From contig CM055096.1 in NCBI GenBank assembly GCA_029204225.1, forward strand, positions 72,049,349-72,113,348: a DNA stretch of 64,000 nt, written 5' to 3'. Made by a program: the position numbers and the translations under genes. The notes beneath the pieces were generated by a model. That model saw only the letters and a program-made list of their open reading frames with translations. It ran no database searches and had not been told where the DNA came from. This document shows positions 1-11,381 of the stretch, one piece after another. The stretch is from Diphasiastrum complanatum. Lineage: Eukaryota; Streptophyta; Lycopodiopsida; Lycopodiales; Lycopodiaceae. How positions within the stretch are numbered: the stretch's first letter is position 1; each line of letters begins with the position of its first letter.

Positions 1-437
1 AGCATGGGATCAAGAGGGAGTATACAACATCAAGGACCCCACAACAAAATGGAGTGGCTAAAAGGAAGAATGGGACTTTATGTGTGCTAAATGAGGTCAA
101 GTGCTAATCTGGATAAACCATTTTGGGATCAAGCTTTGTTGTGTGCCAATTTCTTACAATAGGTGGCCAAGTGCTATTTTGGATGGAAGGACACCTTTTG
201 AGATTCTATTCAAGAGGAGGCCAAGTGTCAACTTTCTAAGAACTTTTGGATGCACATGATGTCAACATTACTCTTGATGATAGGACTGAGGAAGATCCAT
301 ATTCAAGGAAAGGTACTTTTGTTGGATATAGTGAGGTGAGTAAAGCCTACAAGGTTTACATTCCTTCTACTAACAAAGTGATTGTTGGTAGAGATGATGG
401 CAAAAAATGCACTCAGAAAAATACAAATTCCAGTTAG
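1..437 (+). pseudogene. Ty1/copia integrase fragment (core end and C-terminal part)
   Basis: Translated pieces match the end of a copia integrase. They include an HGIKREYT / TPQQNG-like stretch at the window edge, a TPFE(I/A) segment, an FGC motif near 246, and then the SRKGTFVGYS and YKVY..STNKVI segments read from about 246 to 400. In the family these lie around the catalytic Glu and the C-terminal integrase region. The reading frame is broken by stops near 90 and 110 and by a frameshift near 245, so it is dead. The element enters from outside the window. The reverse transcriptase that should follow is missing up to its C-terminal end, found again at about 1007. Confidence 0.85.
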
Positions 438-439
438 AA

Positions 440-1006
440 AATTTGGTGACAAACTGATAAAATTAAATCATGAACAATTTGCAAAACTTTTCGCGACACT
501 CGAATTATTCTGGTTCGAGTTGGATCAATCAGGCTCTGTAATACAACGAAATGAAACGAGACAAAATCTGGAAGAAAACGAAGCGACGTGAAGCGAAACT
601 TAAATGAGCTCTGACATTGATTCATGCTGGAAGCAAAGAAATCTCGAAATGACATGAAACAAAATGAAGCGAAAGAGTTCGCGACAAGATCAATCAGGCT
701 CTGCAACGAGATGCAAGCGAAGCGAGGTGAAACACGAAGCGAAAGGATACGTGAACAAGATCAGTTCGTTAGGAATTCAGATGTGATCGTTGGTCACTAC
801 CGGCTATATCACTCCTACAATCCTTCAGAGAGTAGTCAGACACTACTGATCTAAATTAACAGATAAATGTAGCATTCAACAAGGTCAAACCAAAGTGCGT
901 GACATTAAATGAACAAGCGAATCATACACACGAATAGTAGTAGACAAATTTACATTCAAGATCATACAATCATACAGATTAATAATGTGCACAACAGCTA
1001 CAATAC
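440..1006. repeat. GCGAA-rich LTR-like block inside the copia remnant
   Basis: This non-coding block separates the copia integrase and RT/RNase H pieces. Its first half is studded with GCGAA/TTCGC-type motifs (for example near 495, 665, 720 and 745). Its second half (about 771-1005) is clearly similar, in the same orientation, to 46030-46265. Such motif-rich blocks also make up two bounded solo LTRs elsewhere in the window, so an LTR origin is likely here. I could not find clean TG..CA ends or a target-site duplication. The boundaries are approximate and the RT deletion blurs them. Confidence 0.55.
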
Positions 1007-1805
1007 ACTATTGCCTTGGAGTAGAGATTTGGCATAAGAAGGAAGGTATTGCATTTACTCAAACTAAGTATGTGACTGAAATGTTTGAACACTTTAGAAT
1101 GAGTGATACCAAACCAATTTCTACGAGTTGGTGCTGTCGAGTGAGAATAAGTGCATCCACATTGTTTCAGATATTTGATTTACCTCACTAATGCATGTCT
1201 TAGCATTAGCTATGTTGTCAATCTACTGAGTCAAATTTAGCAATACCTAGAGAGGCACATTGAAAAGTTGCAAAAAGAATTCTTCGCTATGTTAAGGGCT
1301 CAACTACCAATAATATATGAAAAAAAATCTGATTTACCAAAATTGTTGGGTTTCTTAGTTACTAATTGGGTAGGTAGTATTGCTGACAAGAAATCCACCA
1401 CAAGTTATCTTTTTTATTTTGGCAATGGTGCTTTCTCTTGGTCCAGTAAAAATCAGCAATCAAATGCTCTATGTACTATGGAAGCAGAGTATAAAACCTT
1501 ATGTTTGGCAGCGCAAGAGGCAATATTGCTGAGATGGATGCTAGAAGACATTGAAATATTATAGATTGAGACTATTATCATTAAGAGTGATAGCCAGAGT
1601 GCTATACATCTAGCTAGGAATGCAATATTTCATGGACACACTAAACATATTGAAATTAAATATCACTCCATTAGAGAATAGCTTCTATCTAGAGAGATTG
1701 ATGTAATACATTATCTGACTAAAGACCAGTTAGCTGATATTCTTATAAAAGCTTTCAGTTTTGATAAGATTGAGTCTTTCAGAGAAAAACTCAATGTATG
1801 TAAAA
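1007..1805 (+). pseudogene. Ty1/copia RT C-terminus and RNase H remnant
   Basis: From 1010 the translation gives the end of a copia reverse transcriptase (LGVEI, TQTKYV, then a MSDTKPIST-like segment). From about 1268 it gives RNase H: DKKSTTSY, the catalytic-Glu segment CTMEAEY, SDSQSAIHLA, and HTKHIEIKYH. The expected first catalytic Asp is replaced by Asn in a TNWVGS segment. In-frame stops at about 1561 and 1678 and other lesions make it non-functional. It ends just before a (GA)n tract, where the polypurine tract and 3' LTR would be expected. Confidence 0.85.
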
Positions 1806-1815
1806 TAAACTAGGG

Positions 1816-3321
<1,506 letters not shown>

Positions 3322-4788
3322 TCATCCTTGGACTCTTGGACTAAAAATCTCCTCTATGTGATGCTCCTCCCCTTGTAGATAGTGACAGAAAAAAGGATCT
3401 CCAATCAGCTTGTTCATGTGTTGGATCTTCAAAAATATCAAAAAATCTCGAGTGAGACCCCCACTTGGGGTGGACATCACCACTATGTTACCATTAAGCT
3501 TATTAACATCCGAGGAAAGCACAACGTTAAGAGGAAGTGAGACATGAATTGGTCTTCCCCACCCGAAATCGATGTCATAGAGGGGGTAGCCCGCCATCAC
3601 ACTTGCGTGTAAATCTTGGCCATTCATGAGCATACCGTTCAAGCTTACTCGCCCATGCTGTTGCAACTGCATCTCCAACCAGTCCACCGCTGCTCGCCCA
3701 TACTCCGCATCTATGGCGACGATGCTCTCATGCATCAGCCTTGCTGCGTATGAGAAGTGGCGCTCCACCAGGTCGCCACTACGAGCTGTGGCCATGGCAG
3801 GTAGCGAGGCGTTTCCAAAGAATCGTGGCGGAAGCGCAGGGCACCACCTGTTACGCATATTCACTGGCAATGCAAAGCGGGTGTAGGTGTCTGGAGGCAA
3901 ATCTCGCGCGCGGGTAATTGCCACCCACAGCAGCCCTGCTACCGCCTCGAACGAACTCGCGTGACCATATGAATATGGCCCCGTTTCTACCTCCTGCACT
4001 GCCTCAGCAACCTTTGCATCCCCCATCCCCAGCAACGCAGCAGCGGTGGCGACGCCGGCGGCTTCGCTCGCTTCTTCTGCTGCTTCTTTGTTTTCAAGAT
4101 GCTGATCTCCACATACTTGCACCAGTGCATCGATAGGTACAGTTATTGTCGGAGGGTCTCGAGGCCGGAGCAGGGCAGCTGTATCGAGGCGAGGGGAGAT
4201 GAGAGGCGGCGTACTATGATCTTTGTTGATGCATGCAGCCCTTGCCCATGTCTCTACGAATTCTGAGAATGCTTGCATATCTCCCACTGCATGCAAAAAG
4301 CTAATGCAGATTGCAAACCCCCCGCAATGAAATGTTGTGACCTGCACGCACGCGAGAGGAGCGCCAATCACCATCTCTCCAGACATGAAAGACTTATTTG
4401 GAACCAGCTGCGAAGCCATAGAGCAAAAGCGGAGATCTTCCCATGCGTCTAATCTGGCTTCTGTTGTGGCTACTGAAAACTCGATGCCTGCCCCGTTTAT
4501 TTCGACCTCCAGGCGTTCACCTTTTCCCTTTCTCAACCTTCCTGCTAATACAGGATACAGCCCCAAAGCCTCTGCCAAAGCTTGTTTCAGACTGGCAACC
4601 AGCTTAGTTGCAGAAGAAGGAGACTCTGCCCCAGAGCGAAAGTAGTAAAGTATAGGCAAGTAGCATGGACTGAAAGCATTCAGTTGATCCAAGTTGGATA
4701 GTGAGTGGACATATGACTCCTGCACGTGGGTTGGTATGATTAAAACTGCATCTTGGACCACAAGAACTTTTGCTTTGGATGCCTGCAT
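3322..4788 (-). CDS. BAHD acyltransferase (HXXXD family), apparently intact
   Basis: A single open frame of 488 residues, close to the usual 430-490 of plant BAHD enzymes, which move acyl groups from acyl-CoA to alcohols or amines in the cytosol. The catalytic motif HAVGD (HXXXD, about residues 166-170) and the structural motif DFGWG (about 407-411) are both intact. The N-terminal LSNLDQLN, PVLAGRL and FHCGG segments are also typical. An Ala/Glu-rich stretch at about residues 230-270 is extra. The start is the ATG at 4788. The frame stays open five codons further, but those begin with TTG, and both paralogues start at the matching ATG. The gene is richer in GC than its surroundings. An apparent intron splits its leader. 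The substrate cannot be told from sequence: HCT-like, alcohol or terpenoid acyltransferase are all possible. Confidence 0.93.
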   Translation of the reverse strand: MQASKAKVLVVQDAVLIIPTHVQESYVHSLSNLDQLNAFSPCYLPILYYFRSGAESPSSATKLVASLKQALAEALGLYPVLAGRLRKGKGERLEVEINGAGIEFSVATTEARLDAWEDLRFCSMASQLVPNKSFMSGEMVIGAPLACVQVTTFHCGGFAICISFLHAVGDMQAFSEFVETWARAACINKDHSTPPLISPRLDTAALLRPRDPPTITVPIDALVQVCGDQHLENKEAAEEASEAAGVATAAALLGMGDAKVAEAVQEVETGPYSYGHASSFEAVAGLLWVAITRARDLPPDTYTRFALPVNMRNRWCPALPPRFFGNASLPAMATARSGDLVERHFSYAARLMHESIVAIDAEYGRAAVDWLEMQLQQHGRVSLNGMLMNGQDLHASVMAGYPLYDIDFGWGRPIHVSLPLNVVLSSDVNKLNGNIVVMSTPSGGLTRDFLIFLKIQHMNKLIGDPFFCHYLQGEEHHIEEIFSPRVQG

Positions 4789-4938
4789 ATCTGAGATATG
4801 CAATATGGCTCCTTGAACGAAATACAGATCGTTAATTGTCCACTGTTATTTAGCCTTGAAAAGACCTTCTGTTACTCCAGAATAAGCTGAGGGAAAAAAT
4901 TGCTAGCTTGGGTTCTTGGTAATGTCCATGTTACCTGT

Positions 4939-5249
4939 CTGTAATGAAAATGCAGACCAGCCACTCCTTAGAAGTTAGAACATAACTACGACTCCATACA
5001 AGGAATTTCTACGCTGGAATAGACTAAAAAACTTCTTGTTATTTTCGAATCATTTGATGAAGTTGGAAGTTTAACTTTCTGGCTTACAATTTACGCTGAT
5101 AGCCTGTTATCTGTCCACCAATTAACCTGAGTTCACAGCTAGGCATGTCTTGCTTCAATACATTTGTACAACAAACATCAAATAAAGTATTGATCTACAC
5201 AGAAAATCTAAGGTGACTGAGGTGATAAATCCTAAGATGATTACATTAC
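4939..5249 (-). other. Probable 5' UTR intron of BAHD copy 1
   Basis: Read on the minus strand, CAG|GTAATG at 5250/5249 makes a good donor. A pyrimidine-rich TTTTCATTACAG ending at 4939 makes a good acceptor. The same donor-acceptor layout and about the same length recur in copy 2 (13601-13898) and copy 3 (33194-33481), although the exon bases just after the acceptor differ in copy 1. This is inferred from motif and conservation; no transcript was available. Confidence 0.6.
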
Positions 5250-5419
5250 CTGCCGAGGAGATGTAAGTAAATAAATAAGTAAAAGGAAAAATCAGCTGGG
5301 ATAATTTCTGAATAACTGTACTTAGAGTTGGGAGAGAATTACCTGTGTGTTGAGACCTGGAAGTGAATCGATCGGCCATTCATCACACGTCAGAACTCCT
5401 TCCCAGATCTGGGATGGAA
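5250..5419 (-). promoter_or_regulatory. Leader exon and proximal upstream region of BAHD copy 1
   Basis: This block is homologous to 13450-13600 and 33010-33193, upstream of copies 2 and 3. It holds the likely non-coding first exon. Homology to the other copies fades at about 5419. The promoter of copy 1 therefore differs from theirs, and the TATA box seen in them has no counterpart at the same distance here. Confidence 0.5.
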
Positions 5420-6090
5420 ACCTTAGTGCGTTGTTGATGTGTGTGCATTATAATTCCCGAGGCTGGAACCCAAATGATGTTATAAGCAGCGAAGTATGTG
5501 AGTGGACCTGGGCCCGCGTGCAGACCCGATCTCAAGTCAACTTTTTTTGGCATCTTTTTCTTTTTATTGGGGGGGGGGGGGAGAGGATGCACGTCAAAGG
5601 GGCAGAAATTCAAAAGCATGTCATCTTAAAAATTCCCTTTCCATTTGAAACTTAATTTACAAAGTCATGCTAGTCTAAAAAATTTTATTTGTGAAATATA
5701 ACAAGAATATATCTATAACTTGGTGCAAAGCCTCATACTTATTTTTATTTGAAAGGTACCTTTGCATTATACATGTCATGTGAAAGGTTTAAAAAAAGAA
5801 AATCCCATCAAAGGTATGGGTGGATGTCAAATCCCCCCCCCCCCTCAAAAGAGCCTGGGGTTTTTGCCTTGAAATCTAAAGGTGCTGTTAAAAGGAATTT
5901 TGCCTTAGAAGACACATCCTTTTCCTTTGAAAAGAGGAAAAGCTTGATTATAAGTGCATAATGTCCTCACCTAGACATTGAATGACCAGAACGGTAATCC
6001 CCTCCTCAAGCATTGTCCCAAGGTGTTTACTTTAAAAATAATTTATAGAAAGATGTGGGACTCTAAAGTCACACCTTCATACCTGGTTTT
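5420..6090. other. Intergenic, with homopolymer runs
   Basis: No gene is seen. A G run at about 5569-5581 and a C run at about 5827-5844 break up otherwise AT-rich DNA. Short open frames here have no recognisable features. Confidence 0.6.
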
Positions 6091-6094
6091 GATG

Positions 6095-6250
6095 GAATAT
6101 AATCAAGTTTTGATTTTCTTTTTAAATTGGGTGCACTTCACCATTATCCTTAAATTATGAACATTAACAATTTTAATAAATCATTCAAAAAGTGAGTGCT
6201 CCTTCCAAGGTTGACCTAGAAGCTAAAAAAAAACATCAAACTAGAATGTT
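6095..6250 (-). repeat. BAHD-upstream repeat unit, single copy
   Basis: Read on the minus strand this matches the unit tandemly repeated at 12420-12890. It has the anchor GGAGCACTCACTTTTTGAAT, then a TTATTAAAATTGTTAATG-like stretch, then a GTGCAC segment and an AAGAAAATCAA segment. It lies about 1.3-1.5 kb upstream of the copy 1 ATG, in the same orientation relative to the gene as the array upstream of copy 2. This marks it as part of the duplicated block. Confidence 0.75.
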
Positions 6251-7290
6251 AGAAGTTAGGCCGCTAGTGTCATATAATGATATCATTATAATGAATTGAA
6301 TATAATATATACTAAGTTGATTATTGTGCGATTTATTTAAATATAGATGTGTTGAATATTAATGTGAGAATAAAGTCAAAAAAACATCCTTGCATATCAA
6401 ATGAGTAATGTTGCATATTACCTAAAATAGATTCTTGATAAAATTTGGCACTTTTCAGTCTATTTTAAAAACATGCACATTATTTTTTATCCAAAAAAAT
6501 TTAGAAACCTAAAATTCTTAATTAATTTATATTATGTATAGAATTGTGAATAAATACATTTTCTAACATGCAATAATAGAAAACTAAAATTCTTAATATA
6601 AATTGAAACAACTTCCAAAATTAAAAACTCATAAAAATCTACTTAAGTTTAAAATTTTAACCCTAAACCCTAAGCACAATTTCAAATAATGGGATATCTA
6701 ATTAATATTATTTACACTAAACATAAAGTTGTAAAATGAATTTGTCTTGGTTCTTGTAATTTGATGATTAGCTTAAACCATTTCTCTCTGTTCCTATATA
6801 AACAAGATGAATGACAGAGAGAAGGTTGAGCTGCAAAGCATTGGTAGATGAGCTGATGTCAGAGTCTGCTAGTAAGCGAGACCAGTTAATGAGTCAGAAT
6901 TCGTAAGAGACAAAGATTCTCTTGTGTCAACACGTTGTGTGGTATGCCAAGCAGCGCTCACAAAATCATTTGAGAATACATATGATATTTGCACATCTTG
7001 CCCCTTGTGTATAATCTTGAATGTCTTTATGCTTGTTGTCCATTGTCATTACACATTCAGCTGTTATTACGTTTTCTACACATAGGCTCGCTTCAATCAT
7101 GTATGAAAAAGAGTATTAGATAGGCAATGTCCATCTAAAGTTTGGAAGATGATAGATCTCAGTTAGCAACAATGTCTATGGCTGAGAGTTTGTCGACTCT
7201 ATCCAGCTTAATCTTAGGAATCCATGATAGAGCGCATTATATTACCTGACATCCCATCAGTGGATTCAGTGACAGAGTGTTTCATATCTT
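6251..7290. other. AT-rich intergenic DNA with a telo-box-like site
   Basis: No gene is seen. Two plant-type telomere repeats (AACCCTAAACCCTAA) lie at 6659-6673. Isolated copies of this kind act as telo-box elements in some plant promoters, but nothing nearby suggests a gene start. Confidence 0.5.
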
Positions 7291-7704
7291 TGTTAGGGTT
7301 TTCATATTGACGTATTTACTCTTTTTTAAAATGAAAATACCTATATTGTTAACATAATTACGTTGAAATTCATAATAACGTTAACAAAAACTGACCTGTT
7401 GGTGGCATTTGTATTGGGTGGTCCGGTTGAACAGCCCGCTTGGCTTCGCCAAGCCCCACAAAGTCGGTCGGGTGCCCTCTAAAATAGCCCGTTGGGACTA
7501 CCGGGGGCCCCATTGGGCTTCTTGATAGAGACCGCCGGGGGCCCCTCTGGCCTTCTTAATGAAGCCCGTTGGGCAACCTCTTTGCCCAGTTTAGGCCAGT
7601 GGAACGTCAACACAAATGTTATTAACGTTAATCCAAGGGACCAAAAATAGCTCTTAAATTTTTCAAATTTCACTTTACGTAATTACATTTTTGAAAACCC
7701 TGAT
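7291..7704. mobile_element. Possible MITE-like element with short inverted ends and a GC-rich core
   Basis: The left end reads TTAGGGTTTTCA and the right end TGAAAACCCTGA, inverted with one mismatch. Inside each end lie AT-rich stretches with ACGTTA/TAACGT motifs. The core (about 7420-7600) is sharply GC-rich and repeats GCCCGTTGGG-like words. No clean target-site duplication was found. A tRNA-primer-like sequence just downstream (7731) leaves open a short LTR instead. Confidence 0.35.
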
Positions 7705-7730
7705 CCCTGTCTCTGTGCATATTCCAACAG

Positions 7731-7742
7731 TGGTATTAGAGC
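7731..7742 (+). other. Isolated PBS-like sequence
   Basis: TGGTATTAGAGC differs at one base from the initiator-tRNA-Met primer site TGGTATCAGAGC and is preceded by CCAACAG, as after a 5' LTR end. I could not pair it with an upstream LTR start or a downstream LTR copy. It is probably a relic. Confidence 0.4.
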
Positions 7743-8066
7743 GTGAGGTTGAAAAGTGTCATCTCTGTCAGTGTCAGATTCCAACAAACCTCTTAGATCA
7801 TTAGCAATATAGTCCTTCCTCACTATGATATTTTCCTAACTTCAAATAGCTCTTTGGCACAATCTTCCATATGAATCATTATTTGCCAAGAACATGAGTA
7901 TAATTGAAATTGGTTGACACCTAAATTTATACCACTGAAGTCAAGAGACATAGTCTAAAGCCAATACACAACACCAACTCACCAATTAGCTATGTGCACC
8001 TAACCACCTCGGTGGATCATAACTCCATACCCTAATGTGAAGAAAGCAATCTACTTAGACCTATAG

Positions 8067-8984
8067 TGTTGTAAAGCTGACTCGGGTGCACCCAGTGTGC
8101 CTTGTAAGTCTCTAAGGGGTGACACTCTCTAAGGTCCCAGAGCAAGTTAGAACGTCAATGACTGAGCCTCCGACCTGTGGTGAGCCAGTCAAGTAGTCAC
8201 AAGTCATGAGCTAGCTTTGGAACTCGAGTCATGGCCTAGTCAGGAAGCAAGTTGATTCTGCCACTGGGACGGCTCCCGGGGCCCATGTCTGGGAGCCAAA
8301 CTGATTCTGTCAGGCTTGCCAGACTTAATCAACAAAAAAAAAACTAAGTCCTAAAAGGCGTGCTTTACCAGAAAGCACTATGTTTCAGGACAGAGGGGAT
8401 GCACCGAATCACAGCAGAACTATAGGGGGAGTCCGGCAGACAGAAACTTGGACAGCTCAACCAGCGCCAAGAATCCAGTCGCCAGGTCTCAGCTCCCTCT
8501 ACCAGCAGGAGCCAGGCACAATGCCTAGCACGTGTTGGTGGCCCCGAGACCGGTCAGTCTATGTATGAATGTAACCTCTTCCAAATCTAATAAAGTTGAT
8601 CCTTGGGGATGATTACCATTTCGGTTTCGCCTCCGGGACTGGTCCAAGTGGAAGGACCCTTACTACAACCTTTTTGCGTTGCCGACGCCTAAGGGTCCAC
8701 GTCACCGACGTGTGGCTTGCCGCTATGCCAATTGGTCAGTTTGGCGACCACTATGCCTTGGGTTTCATGTGTGGCTTGTCTTTGCCTTTGGTTACCTTTT
8801 GGGGACGAATTCTGAGTTGGCTTTCGGGTTGGTTGGGATTCCAGTTTTCTTAAGTCTGAATGGTTAAGCTTGTTACGTTTCTGAGTTGGCTTTTACGTAA
8901 GTGCATGATGGATGAATGTTAGACTTAAGCGCATGTTGGGGAAACCGCTCAAGTCCCAGCACCCTTTGAGACGCCGACGCAACA
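8067..8984 (+). repeat. 5' LTR of the 8.07-11.38 kb element
   Basis: 918 bp, TGTTG...CAACA. It is collinear with 10473-11376. The clearest length difference is 13 bp near 8735 that is absent from the other copy. Confidence 0.93.
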
Positions 8985-8986
8985 TG

Positions 8987-8999
8987 TGGTATCAGAGCC
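8987..8999 (+). other. Primer binding site (initiator tRNA-Met type)
   Basis: TGGTATCAGAGCC lies two bases after the 5' LTR end. This is the classical site complementary to the 3' end of the initiator methionine tRNA used by many plant LTR elements. Confidence 0.85.
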
Positions 9000-9019
9000 G
9001 ACTAGCCGGTCAGCTACGC

Positions 9020-9470
9020 AAGTCTCACATGGATGGCCATGTTTTGGGATTTGTCAGGACAACTGTTGTGCAAGGTGATGCCCACAGTGTAAGCACAGGT
9101 GCATCCACGGTCGGGGTGGTCAGCAGAACAGGGGACTTGATGAGGCAAGGTGTTGCCCTTGAGGTGTAAGCACGGTCAGTTCCCACGGTTCGGGCCTGAC
9201 GCGGTCTGCACGTAGGACAGATGAGGCAATGTGCTGCCATTAGGTTGGTGAAAGCACGGTCTGTGTTTTGTGGGGTGCAGGGTGACATATTCGAACTATA
9301 CGGGTTAACCATTGATACAGAGATGCTGCTCGAATTCGGGTGTAAAGCACGGGTGGCTAGCTGCCAATCGTTTAGTTATAAGGGCTATCGACCAAAAAGT
9401 GGTGGGGCGTGACTGAGGCAATGTGCTGCTTAATGGTGAAAGCACGGATGGTTGGATGGATGTTTCCCCG
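9020..9470 (+). repeat. Degenerate tandem repeat in the element's leader
   Basis: The phrase GAGGCAA(T/G)GTG(C/T)TGCC, followed after a variable gap by GTGAAAGCACGG or GTAAGCACGG, recurs about four times (near 9075, 9140, 9222 and 9415). The spacing is uneven, so this is an old array with no coding role that I can see. Confidence 0.6.
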
Positions 9471-9800
9471 TGGGCTAATTCTGTGATAGATTTGTGTGGG
9501 CGCGACTAGGCAAAGGTCCTACGTCCGGTCTTAGGGGGGGTGGTGGCTTGAGAGGGATCCTCTGTGTTTGCTTTGGTTGGTATGTTCCGTTTGTTGTGTG
9601 CTTGCTTGGACACAATTCACCTGGTTCCTACTTGGCTCTTAGGTGATGTGAGCGTGCTAGTTTGAGGAGGGGATATTTTCATTGAAGCTGATTTAATAAA
9701 GAAGAAAAGAGAGCTGTGGGGTCCGGCCGACAGAAGGGAGAGTTTTCAAAAATAAAAAGGATAAAGGCGATAATCTGTTGGAAGTACACCTCTTACTATA

Positions 9801-10218
9801 ATGGACGACCACCTTGATGAGTTACGAGCATTGACGGACGGAGAGGAGCAGGTTCAAGAATACGGCTCCCGCATGCATCGAGATGGCACCAGGTCCAAGT
9901 CAAGAAAGAAAGAGCGTATGCACTCCACAATGGCGCCTCCCCAAGAAGAGATGGGTGGCCCTTCTGAACCTACACCAAGAGACGAACCCATGCCAGAGGC
10001 GTAACAAAACGTCTTTGAAGTGAAGATGCGACAATACTTATCAAGTGCAATGACGGCTATGCTTAGTGAGGTGAAGAAGGACAAAGAAACAAAAAGGAAA
10101 GAATGGCAAACATCTCTGCGAGCCATGAACCTTACTCAAATCAACCTTGCTAGAGAAATGAGAGACGGGCTAACATAGCTCGAAGCCAGGCAAGCCGCAT
10201 TTCTCATCGAGGAGTGAG
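9801..10218 (+). pseudogene. Short charged ORF, possible gag relic
   Basis: An ATG at 9801 opens a 67-codon frame rich in Glu, Arg and Lys. After its stop at about 10002 the same frame continues with a helical, coiled-coil-like charged segment (SEVKKDKETKRKEW and following) to about 10218. Placement in the 3' half of the interior and this composition would suit a degraded gag-like or packaging protein. No zinc knuckle or other named domain is present. Confidence 0.4.
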
Positions 10219-10472
10219 CTTCAGTCTAATGTCTAAGTGCAGCAGCTTTACACAGGTTTTACATAAGTGAACTAGATCCACACTTTTCCTGTGTTGGGTG
10301 CAAACACAATGTTTTTACTTCTCTTTACAGTTGGTCTCTTTTGGCCGGTGAATCAAGCTCGTGCCCTTCTATATGGTAATAAAGTCTGGCTGGTGAATTA
10401 ATCCCGTGCCATGAGTCTTAGGTTCTAGTTTGGCCCTGATGAAGACATCAGCTTTCTCAAACAAGGGGAGGA

Positions 10473-11376
10473 TGTTGTAAAGCTGACTCGGGTGCACCCA
10501 GCGTGCCCTATAAGACTCTAAGGGGTGACACTCTCTAAGGTCCCAGAGCAAGTTAGAACGTCAATGACTGAGCCTCCGACCTGTGGTGAGCCAGTCAAGT
10601 AGTCACAAGTCATGAGCTAGCTCTAGAGCTCGAGTCATGGCCTAGTCAGGAAGCAAGTTGATTCTGCCGCCGGGACGGCTCCCGGGACCCATGTCCGGGA
10701 GCCAGACTGATTCTGCCAGGCTTGCCAGGCTTAATCAACAAAATAAAAACTAAGTCCTAAAAGGCGTGCTTTACCAGAAAGCACTATGTTTCAGGACAGA
10801 GGGGGTGCGCCGAATCACAGTAGAACTATAGGGGGAGTCCGACAGACAGAAACTTGGGCAGGTCAACCAGTGCCAGGAATCCAGTCGCCAGGTCTCAGCT
10901 CCCTCTACCAGCACGAGCCAGGCACAATGCCCAGCACGTGTTGGTGGCCCCGAGACCGGTCAGTCTATGTATGAATGTAACCTCTTCCAAATCTATTAAA
11001 GTTGATCCTTGGGGATGATTACCATTTCGGTTTCGCCTCCGAGACTGGTCCAAGTGGAAGGACCCTTACTACAACCTTTTTGCGTCGTCGACACCTAAGG
11101 GTCCACGTCACCGACGTGTGGCTTGCCGCTAGTTTGGCGACCACTATGCCTTGGGTTTCATGTGTGGTTTGTCTTTGCCTTTGGTTACCTTTTGGGGACG
11201 GATTCTGAGTTGGCTTTCGGGTTGGTTGGGATTCCAGTTTTCTTAAGTCTGAATGGTTAAGCTTGTTACGTTTCTGAGTTGGCTTTTACGTAAGTGCATG
11301 ATGGATGAATGTTAGACTTAAGCGCATGTTGGGGAAACGCTCAAGTCCCAGTGCCCTTTGAGGCGCCGATGCAACA
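10473..11376 (+). repeat. 3' LTR of the 8.07-11.38 kb element
   Basis: 904 bp, preceded by the polypurine tract AAGGGGAGGA and followed by the target duplication TATAG. Confidence 0.93.
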
Positions 11377-11381
11377 TATAG

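Larger units (their letters stand above)
8067..11376 (+). mobile_element. Complete non-autonomous LTR retrotransposon (3310 bp, TSD TATAG)
   Basis: Two direct LTRs (8067-8984 and 10473-11376) both start TGTTG and end CAACA. The direct repeat TATAG flanks the whole element (8062-8066 and 11377-11381). A TGGTATCAGAGCC primer site follows the first LTR and a purine tract (10463-10472) precedes the second, giving plus orientation. The 1.49-kb interior has no protease, reverse transcriptase or integrase, so movement would need enzymes supplied in trans. The LTRs differ at roughly 4% of positions by eye, plus a 13-bp indel, which points to a moderately old insertion. Confidence 0.93.

Noticed and set aside
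3626-4645. Open frames on the plus strand opposite the BAHD gene
   Set aside because: They are shadows of the minus-strand coding sequence and are not conserved as frames in the other copies.
4789-4803. Five extra codons upstream of the BAHD ATG
   Set aside because: They would start at TTG. The ATG at 4788 is the one kept in the two paralogues.
6659-6673. Telo-box as a promoter element
   Set aside because: No gene start is visible downstream, so a regulatory role cannot be supported.
7291-7742. Reading 7291-7729 as a short 5' LTR in front of the PBS-like site at 7731
   Set aside because: No second LTR, purine tract or target duplication was found, and the inverted ends fit a MITE-like element at least as well.
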